NCBI RefSeq assembly: GCF_016862755.1
Contig: NZ_BONO01000011.1
Location: forward strand, 59,094 to 123,093
Reading direction: 5' to 3'
DNA: 64,000 nt
DNA from: Cellulomonas pakistanensis
Lineage (GTDB): Bacteria > Actinomycetota > Actinomycetes > Actinomycetales > Cellulomonadaceae
The notes under the pieces are model-generated. The model saw only the letters and a program-made list of their open reading frames with translations, made no database searches and had not been told where the DNA came from. Each line of letters opens with the position of its first letter. Position 1 is the first letter of the stretch. The translations under genes and the position numbers were made by a program. Of this stretch, positions 27,759 to 37,590 are shown piece by piece.

Positions 27759-29372
27759 TCAGCGCAGCGCCGCGAGCCAGCGCAGCAGCAGCCGCGCCCC
27801 GAAGCCCGTCGCGCCCTCGGTCACCTCGTGCTTGTCCGCCGTCGACCGGGCGGGCCCGGCGATGTCGAGGTGCGCCCAGGTCCGGGCACCCACGAACTCG
27901 CGGAGGAACAGCGCGGCCGTGATCGACCCGCCGCCGTACTTCCCGTCCTGCGGCACGTGCCGCAGGTCCGCGACCGTGGAGCGCACCGCGTCGGCGTAGT
28001 CCTCGACGAGCGGCATCGTCCACAGGGGCTCGCCGGACTCGGCGCCCGCCGCCTCGAGCGCGGCGCTCAGCCGCGGGTCGGTGGCGTACAGCGCGCCGTG
28101 CTGCTTGCCGAGGCCGAGGCTCGCCGCCCCGGTCAGCGTCGCGACGTCGACGAGGACGTCCGGGTCGAGCGTGGCGTCGGCCCAGGCCAGCGCGTCGCCG
28201 AGCACCAGGCGGCCCTCGGCGTCGGTGTTGGCGATCTCGACGGTCCGGCCGCCCCACATCCGCAGGACGTCTCCGGGACGGTACGAGGCGCCCCCGACGT
28301 GGTTCTCGGCGAGCGGCAGCACGGCGGTGACCCGGTGCGGCAGCTCGGCCGCGGCGGCGCCGAGCACGGTCGCGAGCGCCACGGCGGCGCCGGCCATGTC
28401 GGTCTTCATCGGCACCATCGCCTCGCGCGGCTTGATGGACAGGCCGCCCGTGTCGTAGGTGATGCCCTTGCCGACGACCACCACGTGCTTCGCGCGGCGC
28501 GGTGCGGCGCCCGCAGGCCCCGCCGGGTCGTAGGACACGGTGACGAGCCGGGGCGGGGACGCCGAGCCGGCGCCCACCGCGAGGATGCCGCCGAAGCCCT
28601 GCGCCTCGAGCTCGCGCGGGCCGAGCACCTCGACGCGCAGGCCGGCGGCGCGCGCCAGCTCGGACGCGCGGTCGGCGACCCAGGCCGGGTCCTTCGTGCT
28701 GGCCGGGGTGTTGGCGAGGTCGCGGACGAGCCACGTGGCGGTCGCGCCGCGCACGGCCTCGTCGAGCGCGGCCTGGGCGCGGACGCCCTCCCGGCCGACG
28801 ACGACGAGCTGCTCGGCCGGCGCCTCGGCGGCGGCCGGCGGCGCGCCGATCCGCTGCACGCGGTAGGCGGCCAGCAGGTAGCCCTCGGCGAACGCGCGCA
28901 CCGCGGCGGGGCCCTCGGACCCCGGCTCGGTGGCGACGGTCGTGAGCACCCGGCGCAGGCCGCGGGTGGCGCGCGCCAGGGCGGCCCCGGCGCGCCGGAG
29001 CTCGTCCGGGGTGCCGGACCCGACGCCGACCAGCACGAGCCGCCGCGGCAGGCCCGCCCAGGGCAGGGCCCCGGTGGCGCTGCCGACGGGGCGCGGCAGC
29101 AGCGCGGTCCACGCCTCGCCCGCGGCGCCGGTGAGGCCGGCCCGCTCGGCGAGCTCCGCCAGGTCGATGCCGTAGCGCGCGGCCGCGTCGGCGGTCCCGC
29201 GGCGCGGCTGCAGGTCGGTGTCGTCCGGCGCCGACGGGGCGACCGGGACGGCCACCGCGTCGACGTCCGGCTCGAGCAGCAGGTCGGAGGTCGCCAGCGA
29301 GCCGGCCGCGAGGCCGACCGCCGGGACCGTCCGGCCCACGCGCACCGCGGACGGGGTCAGGGAACGAGCCAC
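27759..29372 (-). CDS. pepA: Leucyl aminopeptidase (M17 family)
   Basis: This cytosolic metallo-exopeptidase removes N-terminal residues from peptides, 537 residues. The less conserved N-terminal domain spans residues 1-190. The catalytic domain has [18 protein letters not shown] near residue 300, MKTDMAGAA near 325 and the signature [12 protein letters not shown] near 385, which together supply metal ligands and the catalytic Lys and Arg. GTG 29372 lies 22 bases after the DUF3117 stop, with no strong ribosome-binding site. The two genes are probably one transcript. Its stop faces the repeat array shared with the methyltransferase. Confidence 0.95.
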   Translation of the reverse strand: MARSLTPSAVRVGRTVPAVGLAAGSLATSDLLLEPDVDAVAVPVAPSAPDDTDLQPRRGTADAAARYGIDLAELAERAGLTGAAGEAWTALLPRPVGSATGALPWAGLPRRLVLVGVGSGTPDELRRAGAALARATRGLRRVLTTVATEPGSEGPAAVRAFAEGYLLAAYRVQRIGAPPAAAEAPAEQLVVVGREGVRAQAALDEAVRGATATWLVRDLANTPASTKDPAWVADRASELARAAGLRVEVLGPRELEAQGFGGILAVGAGSASPPRLVTVSYDPAGPAGAAPRRAKHVVVVGKGITYDTGGLSIKPREAMVPMKTDMAGAAVALATVLGAAAAELPHRVTAVLPLAENHVGGASYRPGDVLRMWGGRTVEIANTDAEGRLVLGDALAWADATLDPDVLVDVATLTGAASLGLGKQHGALYATDPRLSAALEAAGAESGEPLWTMPLVEDYADAVRSTVADLRHVPQDGKYGGGSITAALFLREFVGARTWAHLDIAGPARSTADKHEVTEGATGFGARLLLRWLAALR

Positions 29373-29394
29373 GTCGTCGCCGGCGCCCGGGTCG

Positions 29395-29562
29395 TCAGGA
29401 GACGACGGAGGTCAGGGCCTCGCCCAGCTCCTGCGCCTCGGTCGCGTTGAGCTCGACGACGAGTCGGCCACCGCCCTCGAGCGGGACCCGCATGACGATG
29501 CCGCGGCCCTCCTTGGTCACCTCGAGCGGACCGTCACCAGTCCTCGGCTTCATCGCGGCCAT
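29395..29562 (-). CDS. DUF3117 family small protein
   Basis: This 55-residue protein is nearly invariant across actinobacteria. The sequence begins MAAMKPRTGDGPLEVTKEG and continues GIVMRVPLEGGGRLVVEL, ending LTSVVS. The M. tuberculosis homologue is Rv1211 (memory). The function is unknown. Its small beta-rich sequence and strong conservation suggest a housekeeping role. ATG 29562 follows GAAGGAGAG with 7 bases between. A -10 box TAGACT at 29674-29679 gives a leader of about 105 bases. It precedes pepA on the same strand. Confidence 0.93.
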   Translation of the reverse strand: MAAMKPRTGDGPLEVTKEGRGIVMRVPLEGGGRLVVELNATEAQELGEALTSVVS

Positions 29563-29673
29563 GCGTGGCTCTCCTTCGCGTCGTCAGCTGGGCTCCCGGG
29601 CACCCGGGCTGCCACGCCCGCCGGGGGGCGGAACGGGCGAACGCGGGCCTCCGGCTCCCGGATGTCCAGCGCC

Positions 29674-29679
29674 CAGTCT
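29674..29679 (-). promoter_or_regulatory. Putative -10 box of DUF3117-pepA (TAGACT)
   Basis: TAGACT on the minus strand lies about 112 bases before ATG 29562. The rest of 29563-29801 is GC-rich with short dyads, including CCCGGGCACCCGGG in the leader, that may form RNA structure. Confidence 0.4.
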
Positions 29680-29801
29680 AGTTCACCGGGGCGACAAGGC
29701 GGGGCCGTCCGCGCGAGGCGGGGCGGGGAACGCGCTCGTCAGGCCCCTGCGGCGTCGCCGCGCGGCTCCGGCGGGCCCGCCCCGGCGGGTGGGCCGGGGC
29801 G

Positions 29802-31073
29802 TCACGGCGGCCACCCCGCGGGCGGCTCGAACCGCCAGATCTGCCACACCCAGACCACCTGCAGCACGAGCATGAGCGCGGCGACCCCACCCGTCCACGC
29901 CCACCGCGCCGCGCGCGGCCGGGTGACGACCCCGGCGGTGGCGGCGGCCAGCGGGAACGCCAGCAGCAGGAACCGCGCCAGGCTGCTGCCGGGCTCCACC
30001 GCCGCGGCGAGGTACAGCAGGTACGCCGCCGACCAGGCGTGCAGCTCGCGCCCGAGCCGCCACGCCGAGGGCGTGACCAGGCACGCGACCACGAACGCGG
30101 CCGCCGCGAGCACCACCCAGGGCGCCGCGTCCCCGAACCAGAACGCGGGCACGTACCCCCAACCGGCGAACGGCGCCGTGGTGGCGGCGCCGCGCCAGGC
30201 CTCCTGGGTCTGCAGGTAGGCGTCGGGCACGCCGGTGACCCAGCCGCAGATCGCGAGCCAGGCGAACCCCGACACCACCGCCGCCACCCCGACGGCCGCG
30301 ATGCCGGCGAGGTCCCGAGCCGGCGGCCGGGTCCCGGACGCCCGCCACTCGCGCCAGCGCACCAGCGCGTGCACCGCGACCACCACCGCCATGGGCAGCG
30401 CGACGGCCCGGGTGAACCCGAGCGCCAGCACCGCGGCGCACGCCCAGCCGTACCGCCGGGACACGATCGCGAGCAGCGACGCCGCGACCAGCAGGAGCGC
30501 CGTCGACTCCGTGTACCCCACCTGCAGCACGACCGAGGTCGGGAACACGCTGACCAGCAGCACCGTCGCCAGCGGCAGGCCCGGCCGCGCGGCGACCGCC
30601 CGGGGCGCGCCGCGCACCACCGTGCGGTGGACCAGCAGCACCGCCCCCGCGCCCGCCAGCAGCGACACCGTCGGCGCGACCACCGCCCAGGAGCCGCCGG
30701 TCACCGCCATGACGGCGCGCACGAGCAGCGGGTACAGGGGGAAGAACGCCCAGGCGTTCTGCTGCACGACGCCGTCGGCGCCCACCGGCAGCTGCGCGGG
30801 GTACCCGCCCTCGGCGATCGTCCGGTACCAGGTGGCGTCCCACATCAGGCCCGCGTAGTCCGCGTAGCCGGGCGACGCCCCGGTCCAGCCGCTCGCGACC
30901 TGGCGGGACGCCACGACCAGCAGCACCACCGCGGAGAACGCCCGGGCGGCGGCGTAGACCGCGAGCGCCTGCACCCACCACGGCCAGGTCCGGGGGTCGC
31001 GGGCGCGGCGCGCGGGGACGGGCTCGGCGGCGTCCCGGCCCGGCACCCCGGGGACGCCCGGGGCGGCCGTCAC
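29802..31073 (-). CDS. Membrane mannosyltransferase-like protein (PIG-V/GT-C type)
   Basis: This 423-residue polytopic protein has about nine helices. Early in the first outer loop it has WDATWYRTIAEGGYP, the WDxxWY pattern of PIG-V-like GT-C mannosyltransferases with a catalytic acidic residue after the first helix, followed by FFPLYPLLVRA. Such enzymes use polyprenyl-phosphate mannose on the outer membrane face. Donor and acceptor here are unknown. GTG 31073 overlaps the FolP2-like gene stop (GTGA), so the two are co-translated. M. tuberculosis has glucosyl-3-phosphoglycerate synthase after folP2 instead (memory), so this neighbour is a lineage difference. Confidence 0.82.
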   Translation of the reverse strand: MTAAPGVPGVPGRDAAEPVPARRARDPRTWPWWVQALAVYAAARAFSAVVLLVVASRQVASGWTGASPGYADYAGLMWDATWYRTIAEGGYPAQLPVGADGVVQQNAWAFFPLYPLLVRAVMAVTGGSWAVVAPTVSLLAGAGAVLLVHRTVVRGAPRAVAARPGLPLATVLLVSVFPTSVVLQVGYTESTALLLVAASLLAIVSRRYGWACAAVLALGFTRAVALPMAVVVAVHALVRWREWRASGTRPPARDLAGIAAVGVAAVVSGFAWLAICGWVTGVPDAYLQTQEAWRGAATTAPFAGWGYVPAFWFGDAAPWVVLAAAAFVVACLVTPSAWRLGRELHAWSAAYLLYLAAAVEPGSSLARFLLLAFPLAAATAGVVTRPRAARWAWTGGVAALMLVLQVVWVWQIWRFEPPAGWPP

Positions 31074-32074
31074 GCCAGGCCCCGGACGGCCCGCGCCGGC
31101 GGGGCGTCGCCGCGCAGCGCCGCCACCATGTCGACCGTCCGCCGGGTCGCCCGGACGTCGTGCGCGCGGAACACGCGCGCGCCCAGCCACGCCGCGAGGG
31201 AGGTGGCGGCCAGCGTGCCCTCGAGGCGGTCCTCGGGCGGCAGGTCGAGGGTCTCCCCCACGAAGTCCTTCCGGGACAGCGCGACCAGCACGGGGTGGCC
31301 CAGCGCGGTGAGCGCGGCCGTGCGCCGCACGAGGTGCAGCGAGTGCCAGGTGCTCTTGCCGAAGTCGTGCGTCGGGTCGACCAGGACGCTCGCCGGGTGC
31401 ACGCCCAGGGCCACGGCGCGCGCGGCCGACGCGCGCAGCGTCGCCAGCACGTCGAGCAGCACGCCGTCCCGCGGGTCGGCGCCGGCGGGGGCGTCGGGCG
31501 GCAGCGGGTAGGACACCCGCAGCGGGTCGGTGCGCGGCGGCAGCCCGCCGGTGTGCGAGCACACCACGCCGAGCCCGCGCTCGGCGGCGACCTCGACCAG
31601 CGCCGGGTCGTGCCCGGCCCAGGTGTCGTTCAGCAGGTCGGCACCCGCGTCGGCGGCGGCGCGCGCGACCTCCGCGCGCCACGTGTCGACGGACACCAGC
31701 AGGTCCGGGTGCCGGCGCCGGACGCGCTCGACCAGCGGGACGACCCGGGCGATCTCCTCCGCCGCGTCCACGGCGGGGCCGCGGCCGGCGCGCACGCCGC
31801 CCAGGTCCACCAGGTCCGCGCCCTCCTCCGCGGCGCGGGCCACCGCCGCGTCGGCGGAGGCGTCGTCGTGCCGGGCCGCGGCGTAGAACGAGTCGGGCGT
31901 GCGGTTCACCACCGCCATGACGACGGGTCGCCCGGGGCCGAACCAGCGGCCCCGCAGCAGCAGCGGCGCCCCCGGGGCCGGGACCCCGGCCGGGTCCGCC
32001 GCCGGCACGCCGGCCCGGTCCGCCGCCGGCACGCCCGCCGGCTCCGTCGCCGCGCCCCCGGCGTCAGCGCCCAC
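31070..32074 (-). CDS. Dihydropteroate synthase homologue, FolP2-type
   Basis: This 334-residue TIM-barrel protein carries pterin-site pieces: VVNRTPDSFY near residue 56, VDLGGVRAGRG near 90, NDTWAG near 145, DPTHDFGKSTWHSL and LVALSRKDFVGE near 240-270, and a C-terminal RAHDV. It differs from canonical FolP at NRTPDSFY, where FolP1 has NVTPDSFSDGG. This is the FolP2 pattern, and M. leprae FolP2 is reported not to act as a true dihydropteroate synthase. The N-terminus has a repeated AGVPAADP-like segment. GTG 32074 overlaps the LOG gene by 11 bases. The order LOG-folP2 matches Rv1205-Rv1207 (memory). Confidence 0.85.
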   Translation of the reverse strand: MGADAGGAATEPAGVPAADRAGVPAADPAGVPAPGAPLLLRGRWFGPGRPVVMAVVNRTPDSFYAAARHDDASADAAVARAAEEGADLVDLGGVRAGRGPAVDAAEEIARVVPLVERVRRRHPDLLVSVDTWRAEVARAAADAGADLLNDTWAGHDPALVEVAAERGLGVVCSHTGGLPPRTDPLRVSYPLPPDAPAGADPRDGVLLDVLATLRASAARAVALGVHPASVLVDPTHDFGKSTWHSLHLVRRTAALTALGHPVLVALSRKDFVGETLDLPPEDRLEGTLAATSLAAWLGARVFRAHDVRATRRTVDMVAALRGDAPPARAVRGLA

Positions 32075-32915
32075 CCGCGACCTCGTCCGCCTCGTCGGCC
32101 ACCTCCGCCTCGGACTCCTCCTGCGCCCGCTCCGCCGCCGCCGCGGCCTCGCGCTCGGCGGCCCGCAGCTCGTCGCCGCGGTCGCGCACGATCCGCACGG
32201 CCTCCGCCGGGTCGTCGACCAGCCGCAGCAGCGCGAGGTCGGCCTCGCGGATCATGCCCCGGTCGAGCACCGGGCCGCGCAGCCAGTCGACCATGCCCTG
32301 CCAGTAGTCGGTGCCGACCAGCACGATCGGGAATTCGGTGACCTTGTGCGTCTGCACCAGGGTGAGCGCCTCGAACAGCTCGTCGAACGTGCCGAACCCG
32401 CCGGGCAGCACGATGAAGCCCTCGGCGTACTTCACGAACATCGTCTTGCGCGCGAAGAAGTAGCGGAAGTTCACGCCGAGGTCGACCCACGGGTTCATGC
32501 CCTGCTCGAACGGCAGCTCGATCCCGAGCCCGACCGACAGGCCGCCCGCCTCGGACGCGCCCTTGTTGGCGGCCGACATGATGCCGGGGCCGCCGCCGGT
32601 GATCACCGCGTAGCCCGCGTCGGCGAGCAGCCGGCCGACCTCCTCGCCCAGCGCGAAGTCCGGGTGCTCGGGCACCGTGCGCGCCGAGCCGAAGACGCTG
32701 ACCGCGGGCCCGAGCTCCGCGAGCGCCCCGAAGCCCTCGACGAACTCGCTCTGGATCCGCATGACCCGCCACGGGTCGCCGTGCAGCCAGTCGGCGCCGT
32801 CGCCGCCGGAGAGCAGCCGCTGGTCGGAGGTGGTGGTCGGGATCTGCCCGCGCCGCAGCAGGACGGGCCCCTTGCGGTAGCCCGAGCCGGGGACGGGAAC
32901 GCCGTCGTCGCTCAT
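32064..32915 (-). CDS. LOG family protein (TIGR00730), cytokinin-activating phosphoribohydrolase type
   Basis: This 283-residue Rossmann-like protein has GSAR near residue 76, ITGGGPGIMSAANKGA near 105 and the LOG signature LPGGFGTFDELFE near 169. LOG proteins remove ribose 5-phosphate from nucleotide precursors, and the M. tuberculosis homologue Rv1205 does this with cytokinin precursors (memory). The last 45 residues form an acidic, Ala/Glu-rich tail. ATG 32915 is 7 bases after TAGAGT (32923-32928), so a leaderless transcript is likely. The stop overlaps the FolP2-like gene. Confidence 0.92.
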   Translation of the reverse strand: MSDDGVPVPGSGYRKGPVLLRRGQIPTTTSDQRLLSGGDGADWLHGDPWRVMRIQSEFVEGFGALAELGPAVSVFGSARTVPEHPDFALGEEVGRLLADAGYAVITGGGPGIMSAANKGASEAGGLSVGLGIELPFEQGMNPWVDLGVNFRYFFARKTMFVKYAEGFIVLPGGFGTFDELFEALTLVQTHKVTEFPIVLVGTDYWQGMVDWLRGPVLDRGMIREADLALLRLVDDPAEAVRIVRDRGDELRAAEREAAAAAERAQEESEAEVADEADEVAGGR

Positions 32916-32922
32916 GGGCCCG

Positions 32923-32928
32923 ACTCTA
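32923..32928 (-). promoter_or_regulatory. Putative -10 box of the LOG gene (TAGAGT)
   Basis: TAGAGT is 7 bases from ATG 32915 on the minus strand. Confidence 0.45.
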
Positions 32929-32996
32929 CGGTCCGTCCCGGTGCGCGCACGGCCCGCCGGGGGGACGCCGGGGTGAACCCCCGGCGGCCGTCCGGG

Positions 32997-34100
32997 TCAG
33001 GCCGTCAGCCAGGCGCGCAGCGCGTCGTGGCACAGCCGCAGCTGCCGGACCGGCAGCCGCTCGTCGTCCTTGTGCGCGAGCAGCGGGTCCCCCGGGCCGA
33101 AGTTCACCGCGGGCACCCCGAGCTCGGAGAACCGCGCGACGTCGGTCCACCCGTACTTGGGCGCGGGGGCGCCGCCGGTGACGCCGAGCACGGCGGCGGC
33201 GAACTCGGCGGCGGCCGGGTCGTCCAGGCCGGGGCGCGCGCCGGCGGCGGCGTCGGTGACCACGACCTCGAAGCCGTCGAACAGCTCGCGCACGTGCGCC
33301 TCCGCCTCGGCGACCGACCGGGACGGGGCGAACCGGTAGTTCACGGTGACGACGCACCGGTCCGGCACGACGTTGGTCGCGACGCCGCCGCCGATCAGCA
33401 CGGCGTTGAGGCCCTCGCGGTACACCAGGCCGTCGACCTCGACCGAGGCGGGCTCGTAGGCGGCGAGCCGGGCGAGCACCGGCGCGGCCCCGTGGATCGC
33501 GTTGACCCCGGTCCAGGCCCGCGCCGAGTGCGCCGCGACGCCGGCCACCCGCACCTCGGCGCGCAGCGTGCCGTTGCAGCCGCCCTCCAGGCCCGCGTCG
33601 GTGGGCTCGCACAGGACCGCGAAGTCGGCGGCCAGCCAGTCCGGGTGCTCCCGGGCGATCCGGCCCAGGCCGTTGAGCGACGCCTCGACCTCCTCGTGGT
33701 CGTAGAACACCCACGTGACGTCGCGGCCGGGCTCGGTGAGCGCGGCGGCGAGCGCCAGCTGCACCGCGACACCGCCCTTCATGTCGACGGTGCCGCGGCC
33801 CCACAGCACGGCGTCGTCGCCCGAGCCCTCGAGCCGGGTCGGCAGGTTCGCGGGCTCCTCGGTCACCGGCACCGTGTCGATGTGCCCGGCGACCACGACC
33901 CGGGACGCCCGGCCCAGGTGCGTCCGGGCCACCACCGCGTCGCCGTCGCGCAGCACCTCGAGGTGCGCGTGCCCGCGCAGCGCCGCCTCGACCGCGTCGG
34001 CCAGGGCCCGCTCGCCGCCGCTCACCGAGCGGATGTCGCAGATCGCGGCGGTCAGCGTCGTGAGGTCGGCGGTCAGGTCGAGCGGGGTGGTCGTCGTCAC
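32997..34100 (-). CDS. dapE: Succinyl-diaminopimelate desuccinylase
   Basis: This enzyme releases L,L-diaminopimelate from its N-succinyl form for lysine and peptidoglycan synthesis. The 367-residue M20 metallopeptidase shows AGHIDTVPV near residue 72, [13 protein letters not shown] near 99, the catalytic acid in YDHEEVEA near 134 and [13 protein letters not shown] near 164. A dimerisation domain and a late [13 protein letters not shown] complete it. GTG 34100 is 7 bases after TAGGGT (34108-34113), so the mRNA is leaderless. It is divergent from dapD with only 59 bases between starts, so the two promoters are back to back. Confidence 0.95.
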   Translation of the reverse strand: MTTTTPLDLTADLTTLTAAICDIRSVSGGERALADAVEAALRGHAHLEVLRDGDAVVARTHLGRASRVVVAGHIDTVPVTEEPANLPTRLEGSGDDAVLWGRGTVDMKGGVAVQLALAAALTEPGRDVTWVFYDHEEVEASLNGLGRIAREHPDWLAADFAVLCEPTDAGLEGGCNGTLRAEVRVAGVAAHSARAWTGVNAIHGAAPVLARLAAYEPASVEVDGLVYREGLNAVLIGGGVATNVVPDRCVVTVNYRFAPSRSVAEAEAHVRELFDGFEVVVTDAAAGARPGLDDPAAAEFAAAVLGVTGGAPAPKYGWTDVARFSELGVPAVNFGPGDPLLAHKDDERLPVRQLRLCHDALRAWLTA

Positions 34101-34107
34101 GCCCGCG

Positions 34108-34113
34108 ACCCTA
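34108..34113 (-). promoter_or_regulatory. Putative -10 box of dapE (TAGGGT)
   Basis: TAGGGT lies 7 bases before GTG 34100 on the minus strand, in the dapE-dapD divergent spacer. Confidence 0.45.
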
Positions 34114-34146
34114 CCCGGGGGCGAAACCGTGCCCGTCCGCGGCGCC

Positions 34147-34152
34147 TAGGCT
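34147..34152 (+). promoter_or_regulatory. Putative -10 box of dapD (TAGGCT)
   Basis: TAGGCT lies 7 bases before ATG 34160 on the plus strand, another leaderless arrangement. Confidence 0.5.
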
Positions 34153-34159
34153 GAGCGGC

Positions 34160-35113
34160 ATGACCGACCGCACCGCCTGGGCATGGGGCCTGGCCACCCT
34201 GACCGACTCCGGATCCGTGCTCGACACGTGGTACCCGCAGCCCGCGCTGGGCGACGTCCCGGCCGCCGCGGAGTGCCCCGAGGAGCTCGCGGCTCTCGTC
34301 ACGACGGACCCCGCCCGCGGCGTGCGCACCGAGACCGTGCTGACCGTGGTCGACCTGGACGCCGAGCCCGTCGACACCGCCGACGCCTACCTGCGCCTGC
34401 ACCTGCTGTCGCACCGCCTCGCGGCGCCGAACACGATCAACCTGGACGGGGTGTTCGGCGCGCTGCCGAACGTCGTGTGGACCGACCACGGCCCGTGCGC
34501 GGTCGAGGGCTTCGAGACCACCCGCGCCCGGCTGCGCGCGGCCACCGGCCGCCCGGTCACGGTCTACGGAGTCGACAAGTTCCCGCGGATGGTCGACTAC
34601 GTGCTCCCGTCGGGCGTGCGGGTCGCCGACGCGGACCGCGTCCGGCTCGGCGCGCACCTCGCGTCCGGCACGACCGTCATGCACGAGGGCTTCGTGAACT
34701 TCAACGCCGGCACGCTCGGCACGTCGATGGTCGAGGGCCGCATCTCGCAGGGCGTCGTGGTCGGCGAGGGCAGCGACATCGGCGGCGGCGCGTCCATCAT
34801 GGGCACGCTGTCCGGCGGCGGGCGCGAGCGGGTGTCGATCGGCGCGCGGTCGCTGCTCGGCGCGAACGCCGGCCTGGGCGTCTCGCTCGGGGACGACTGC
34901 GTCGTGGAGGCCGGCCTCTACCTGACCGCGGGCACCAAGGTCGCGCTGGTCGGGCAGACCGGCGAGGACGGCGCCCCGCGCGTCGTCAAGGCCCGCGAGC
35001 TGTCCGGCGCCGACGGCGTGCTGTTCCGCCGGAACTCCCTCACCGGCGGGGTCGAGGCCGTCGCGCGCACCGGCACCGGCATCACGCTCAACGCCGCGCT
35101 GCACGCCAACTGA
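34160..35113 (+). CDS. dapD: Tetrahydrodipicolinate N-succinyltransferase
   Basis: DapD succinylates tetrahydrodipicolinate from succinyl-CoA, the step before DapC and DapE. The 317-residue actinobacterial form has an N-terminal domain (residues 1-150) and a left-handed beta-helix with hexapeptide turns from [33 protein letters not shown] onward, where [15 protein letters not shown] and [14 protein letters not shown] line the active site. ATG 34160 is set by the -10 box 7 bases upstream. The stop is one base before the next gene, so that gene is probably read on the same mRNA. Confidence 0.95.
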   Translation: MTDRTAWAWGLATLTDSGSVLDTWYPQPALGDVPAAAECPEELAALVTTDPARGVRTETVLTVVDLDAEPVDTADAYLRLHLLSHRLAAPNTINLDGVFGALPNVVWTDHGPCAVEGFETTRARLRAATGRPVTVYGVDKFPRMVDYVLPSGVRVADADRVRLGAHLASGTTVMHEGFVNFNAGTLGTSMVEGRISQGVVVGEGSDIGGGASIMGTLSGGGRERVSIGARSLLGANAGLGVSLGDDCVVEAGLYLTAGTKVALVGQTGEDGAPRVVKARELSGADGVLFRRNSLTGGVEAVARTGTGITLNAALHAN

Positions 35114-35114
35114 G

Positions 35115-36032
35115 ATGTCCCGCCGCCGCACGGCCTCGCGCCTCGGCTGCGCGGCGCTGACCGCCCTGGTCCTGCTGGCCGGGGCGGTCGGCGCGGTCGT
35201 GTGGACGCTCGGCGGCACCGGCCCGGCGGAGGCGTCCCGGCGGTGCACCGCGACCCTCGACGGCACGGCGTGGACGCTGTCGGCGGACCAGGCGGACAAC
35301 GCGGCGCTCATCGCCCTGACCGCCGCGCACCGCGGGCTGCCCGCGCGCGCCGCCACGATCGGCCTCGCGACGGCGCTGCAGGAGTCGCGGATGATCAACA
35401 TCGACTACGGGGACCGCGACTCGGTGGGCCTGTTCCAGCAGCGGCCGTCGCAGGGCTGGGGCACCGTCGAGCAGATCATGGACCCCGTCTACTCGACCGG
35501 GAAGTTCTACGACGGGCTGGTCCAGGTGCCCGGGTACACCGAGCTGCCGGTGACCGAGGCGGCGCAGGCCGTGCAGCGCTCCGGGTTCCCCGACGCCTAC
35601 GCCCAGCACGAGCCCCGGTCCCGCGCGTGGGCGTCCGCGCTCACCGGCTGGACGCCCGCCGCCGTGCACTGCGACCTGGACCCCGCGCAGGGCCCGGGCG
35701 ACGTCGACGCCGTCGCCGCGCGCGTCCAGCGCGACCTCGCCGGGACCGTCTCGACGGCGCTCGACGCCTCGGCCGACGGGTCGACCGGCCCGGTCCTGCT
35801 GCTCGACACCGGCGGTCTGGCGGCCGTGACCGGCGGGGACCCCGTGCGGGCGTCCTGGGCCGTCGGTCAGTGGGCCGTCGCCGCCGCCGAGGCGCTGGGC
35901 GTCGAGGCGGTCGAGGTCGGCGACAGCCGGTGGGACCGCGGCGGCGACGGCTGGGTCGCCGGCGGCGCGGAGGCCGAGGCGGCCGCCGTCCCGCCGGGCA
36001 CGGTCGCCCTCACGCTCCCCGCGACGCCCTGA
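35115..36032 (+). CDS. Exported protein with lysozyme-like (transglycosylase-type) domain
   Basis: This 305-residue protein has an N-terminal signal or anchor helix (LGCAALTALVLLAGAVGAVVWTL). Residues 60-180 carry IGLATALQESRMINIDYGDRDSVGLFQQRPSQGWGTVEQIMDP. This ALQES...GLFQQRPSQGWGT pattern is common in actinobacterial exported proteins and resembles a lytic transglycosylase fold, with the glutamate of LQES as the likely acid. No enzyme activity is established. The C-terminal third is Ala/Asp-rich and without recognised domain. It begins one base after the dapD stop, hinting at a cell-wall link, since diaminopimelate is a peptidoglycan precursor. Confidence 0.72.
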   Translation: MSRRRTASRLGCAALTALVLLAGAVGAVVWTLGGTGPAEASRRCTATLDGTAWTLSADQADNAALIALTAAHRGLPARAATIGLATALQESRMINIDYGDRDSVGLFQQRPSQGWGTVEQIMDPVYSTGKFYDGLVQVPGYTELPVTEAAQAVQRSGFPDAYAQHEPRSRAWASALTGWTPAAVHCDLDPAQGPGDVDAVAARVQRDLAGTVSTALDASADGSTGPVLLLDTGGLAAVTGGDPVRASWAVGQWAVAAAEALGVEAVEVGDSRWDRGGDGWVAGGAEAEAAAVPPGTVALTLPATP

Positions 36033-36050
36033 CCCGCCACGCCCGCGGCG

Positions 36051-37349
<1,299 letters not shown>

Positions 37350-37481
37350 GGCGCTCCTCCTCGGGCGGTGTGCGGGGTGCCGGACCTCGGTCCGGTGGTC
37401 CGCGAGGTCGTGCAGTCGTACGGGGGCCGGCGGCCGCTGCGGTGCGGGCGCGAGCCACGGGGGTGGCGTCGGCCTGCGACG

Positions 37482-37487
37482 AGGCTA
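37482..37487 (-). promoter_or_regulatory. Putative -10 box of gltA (TAGCCT)
   Basis: TAGCCT on the minus strand gives a leader of about 125 bases. TGTATC at 37505-37510 could be a weak -35 with a 17-base spacer. Confidence 0.4.
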
Positions 37488-37531
37488 CGTGCCGACCGGG
37501 GGCTGATACACCCGGGGGCGGCGAGATGGCC

Positions 37532-37547
37532 TGTGACGAGGGTCACA
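37532..37547. promoter_or_regulatory. Perfect Crp/GlxR-type operator upstream of gltA
   Basis: TGTGACGAGGGTCACA is an exact TGTGA-N6-TCACA palindrome. Its centre is about 62-65 bases upstream of the inferred gltA start, close to the -61.5 position of class I Crp activation. In corynebacteria GlxR binds the same motif at gltA (known). Binding here is inferred. Confidence 0.65.
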
Positions 37548-37590
37548 CGGCCGCTCGCGGCCCGGCCGCGCCGCACCACCCGGCGCGACG

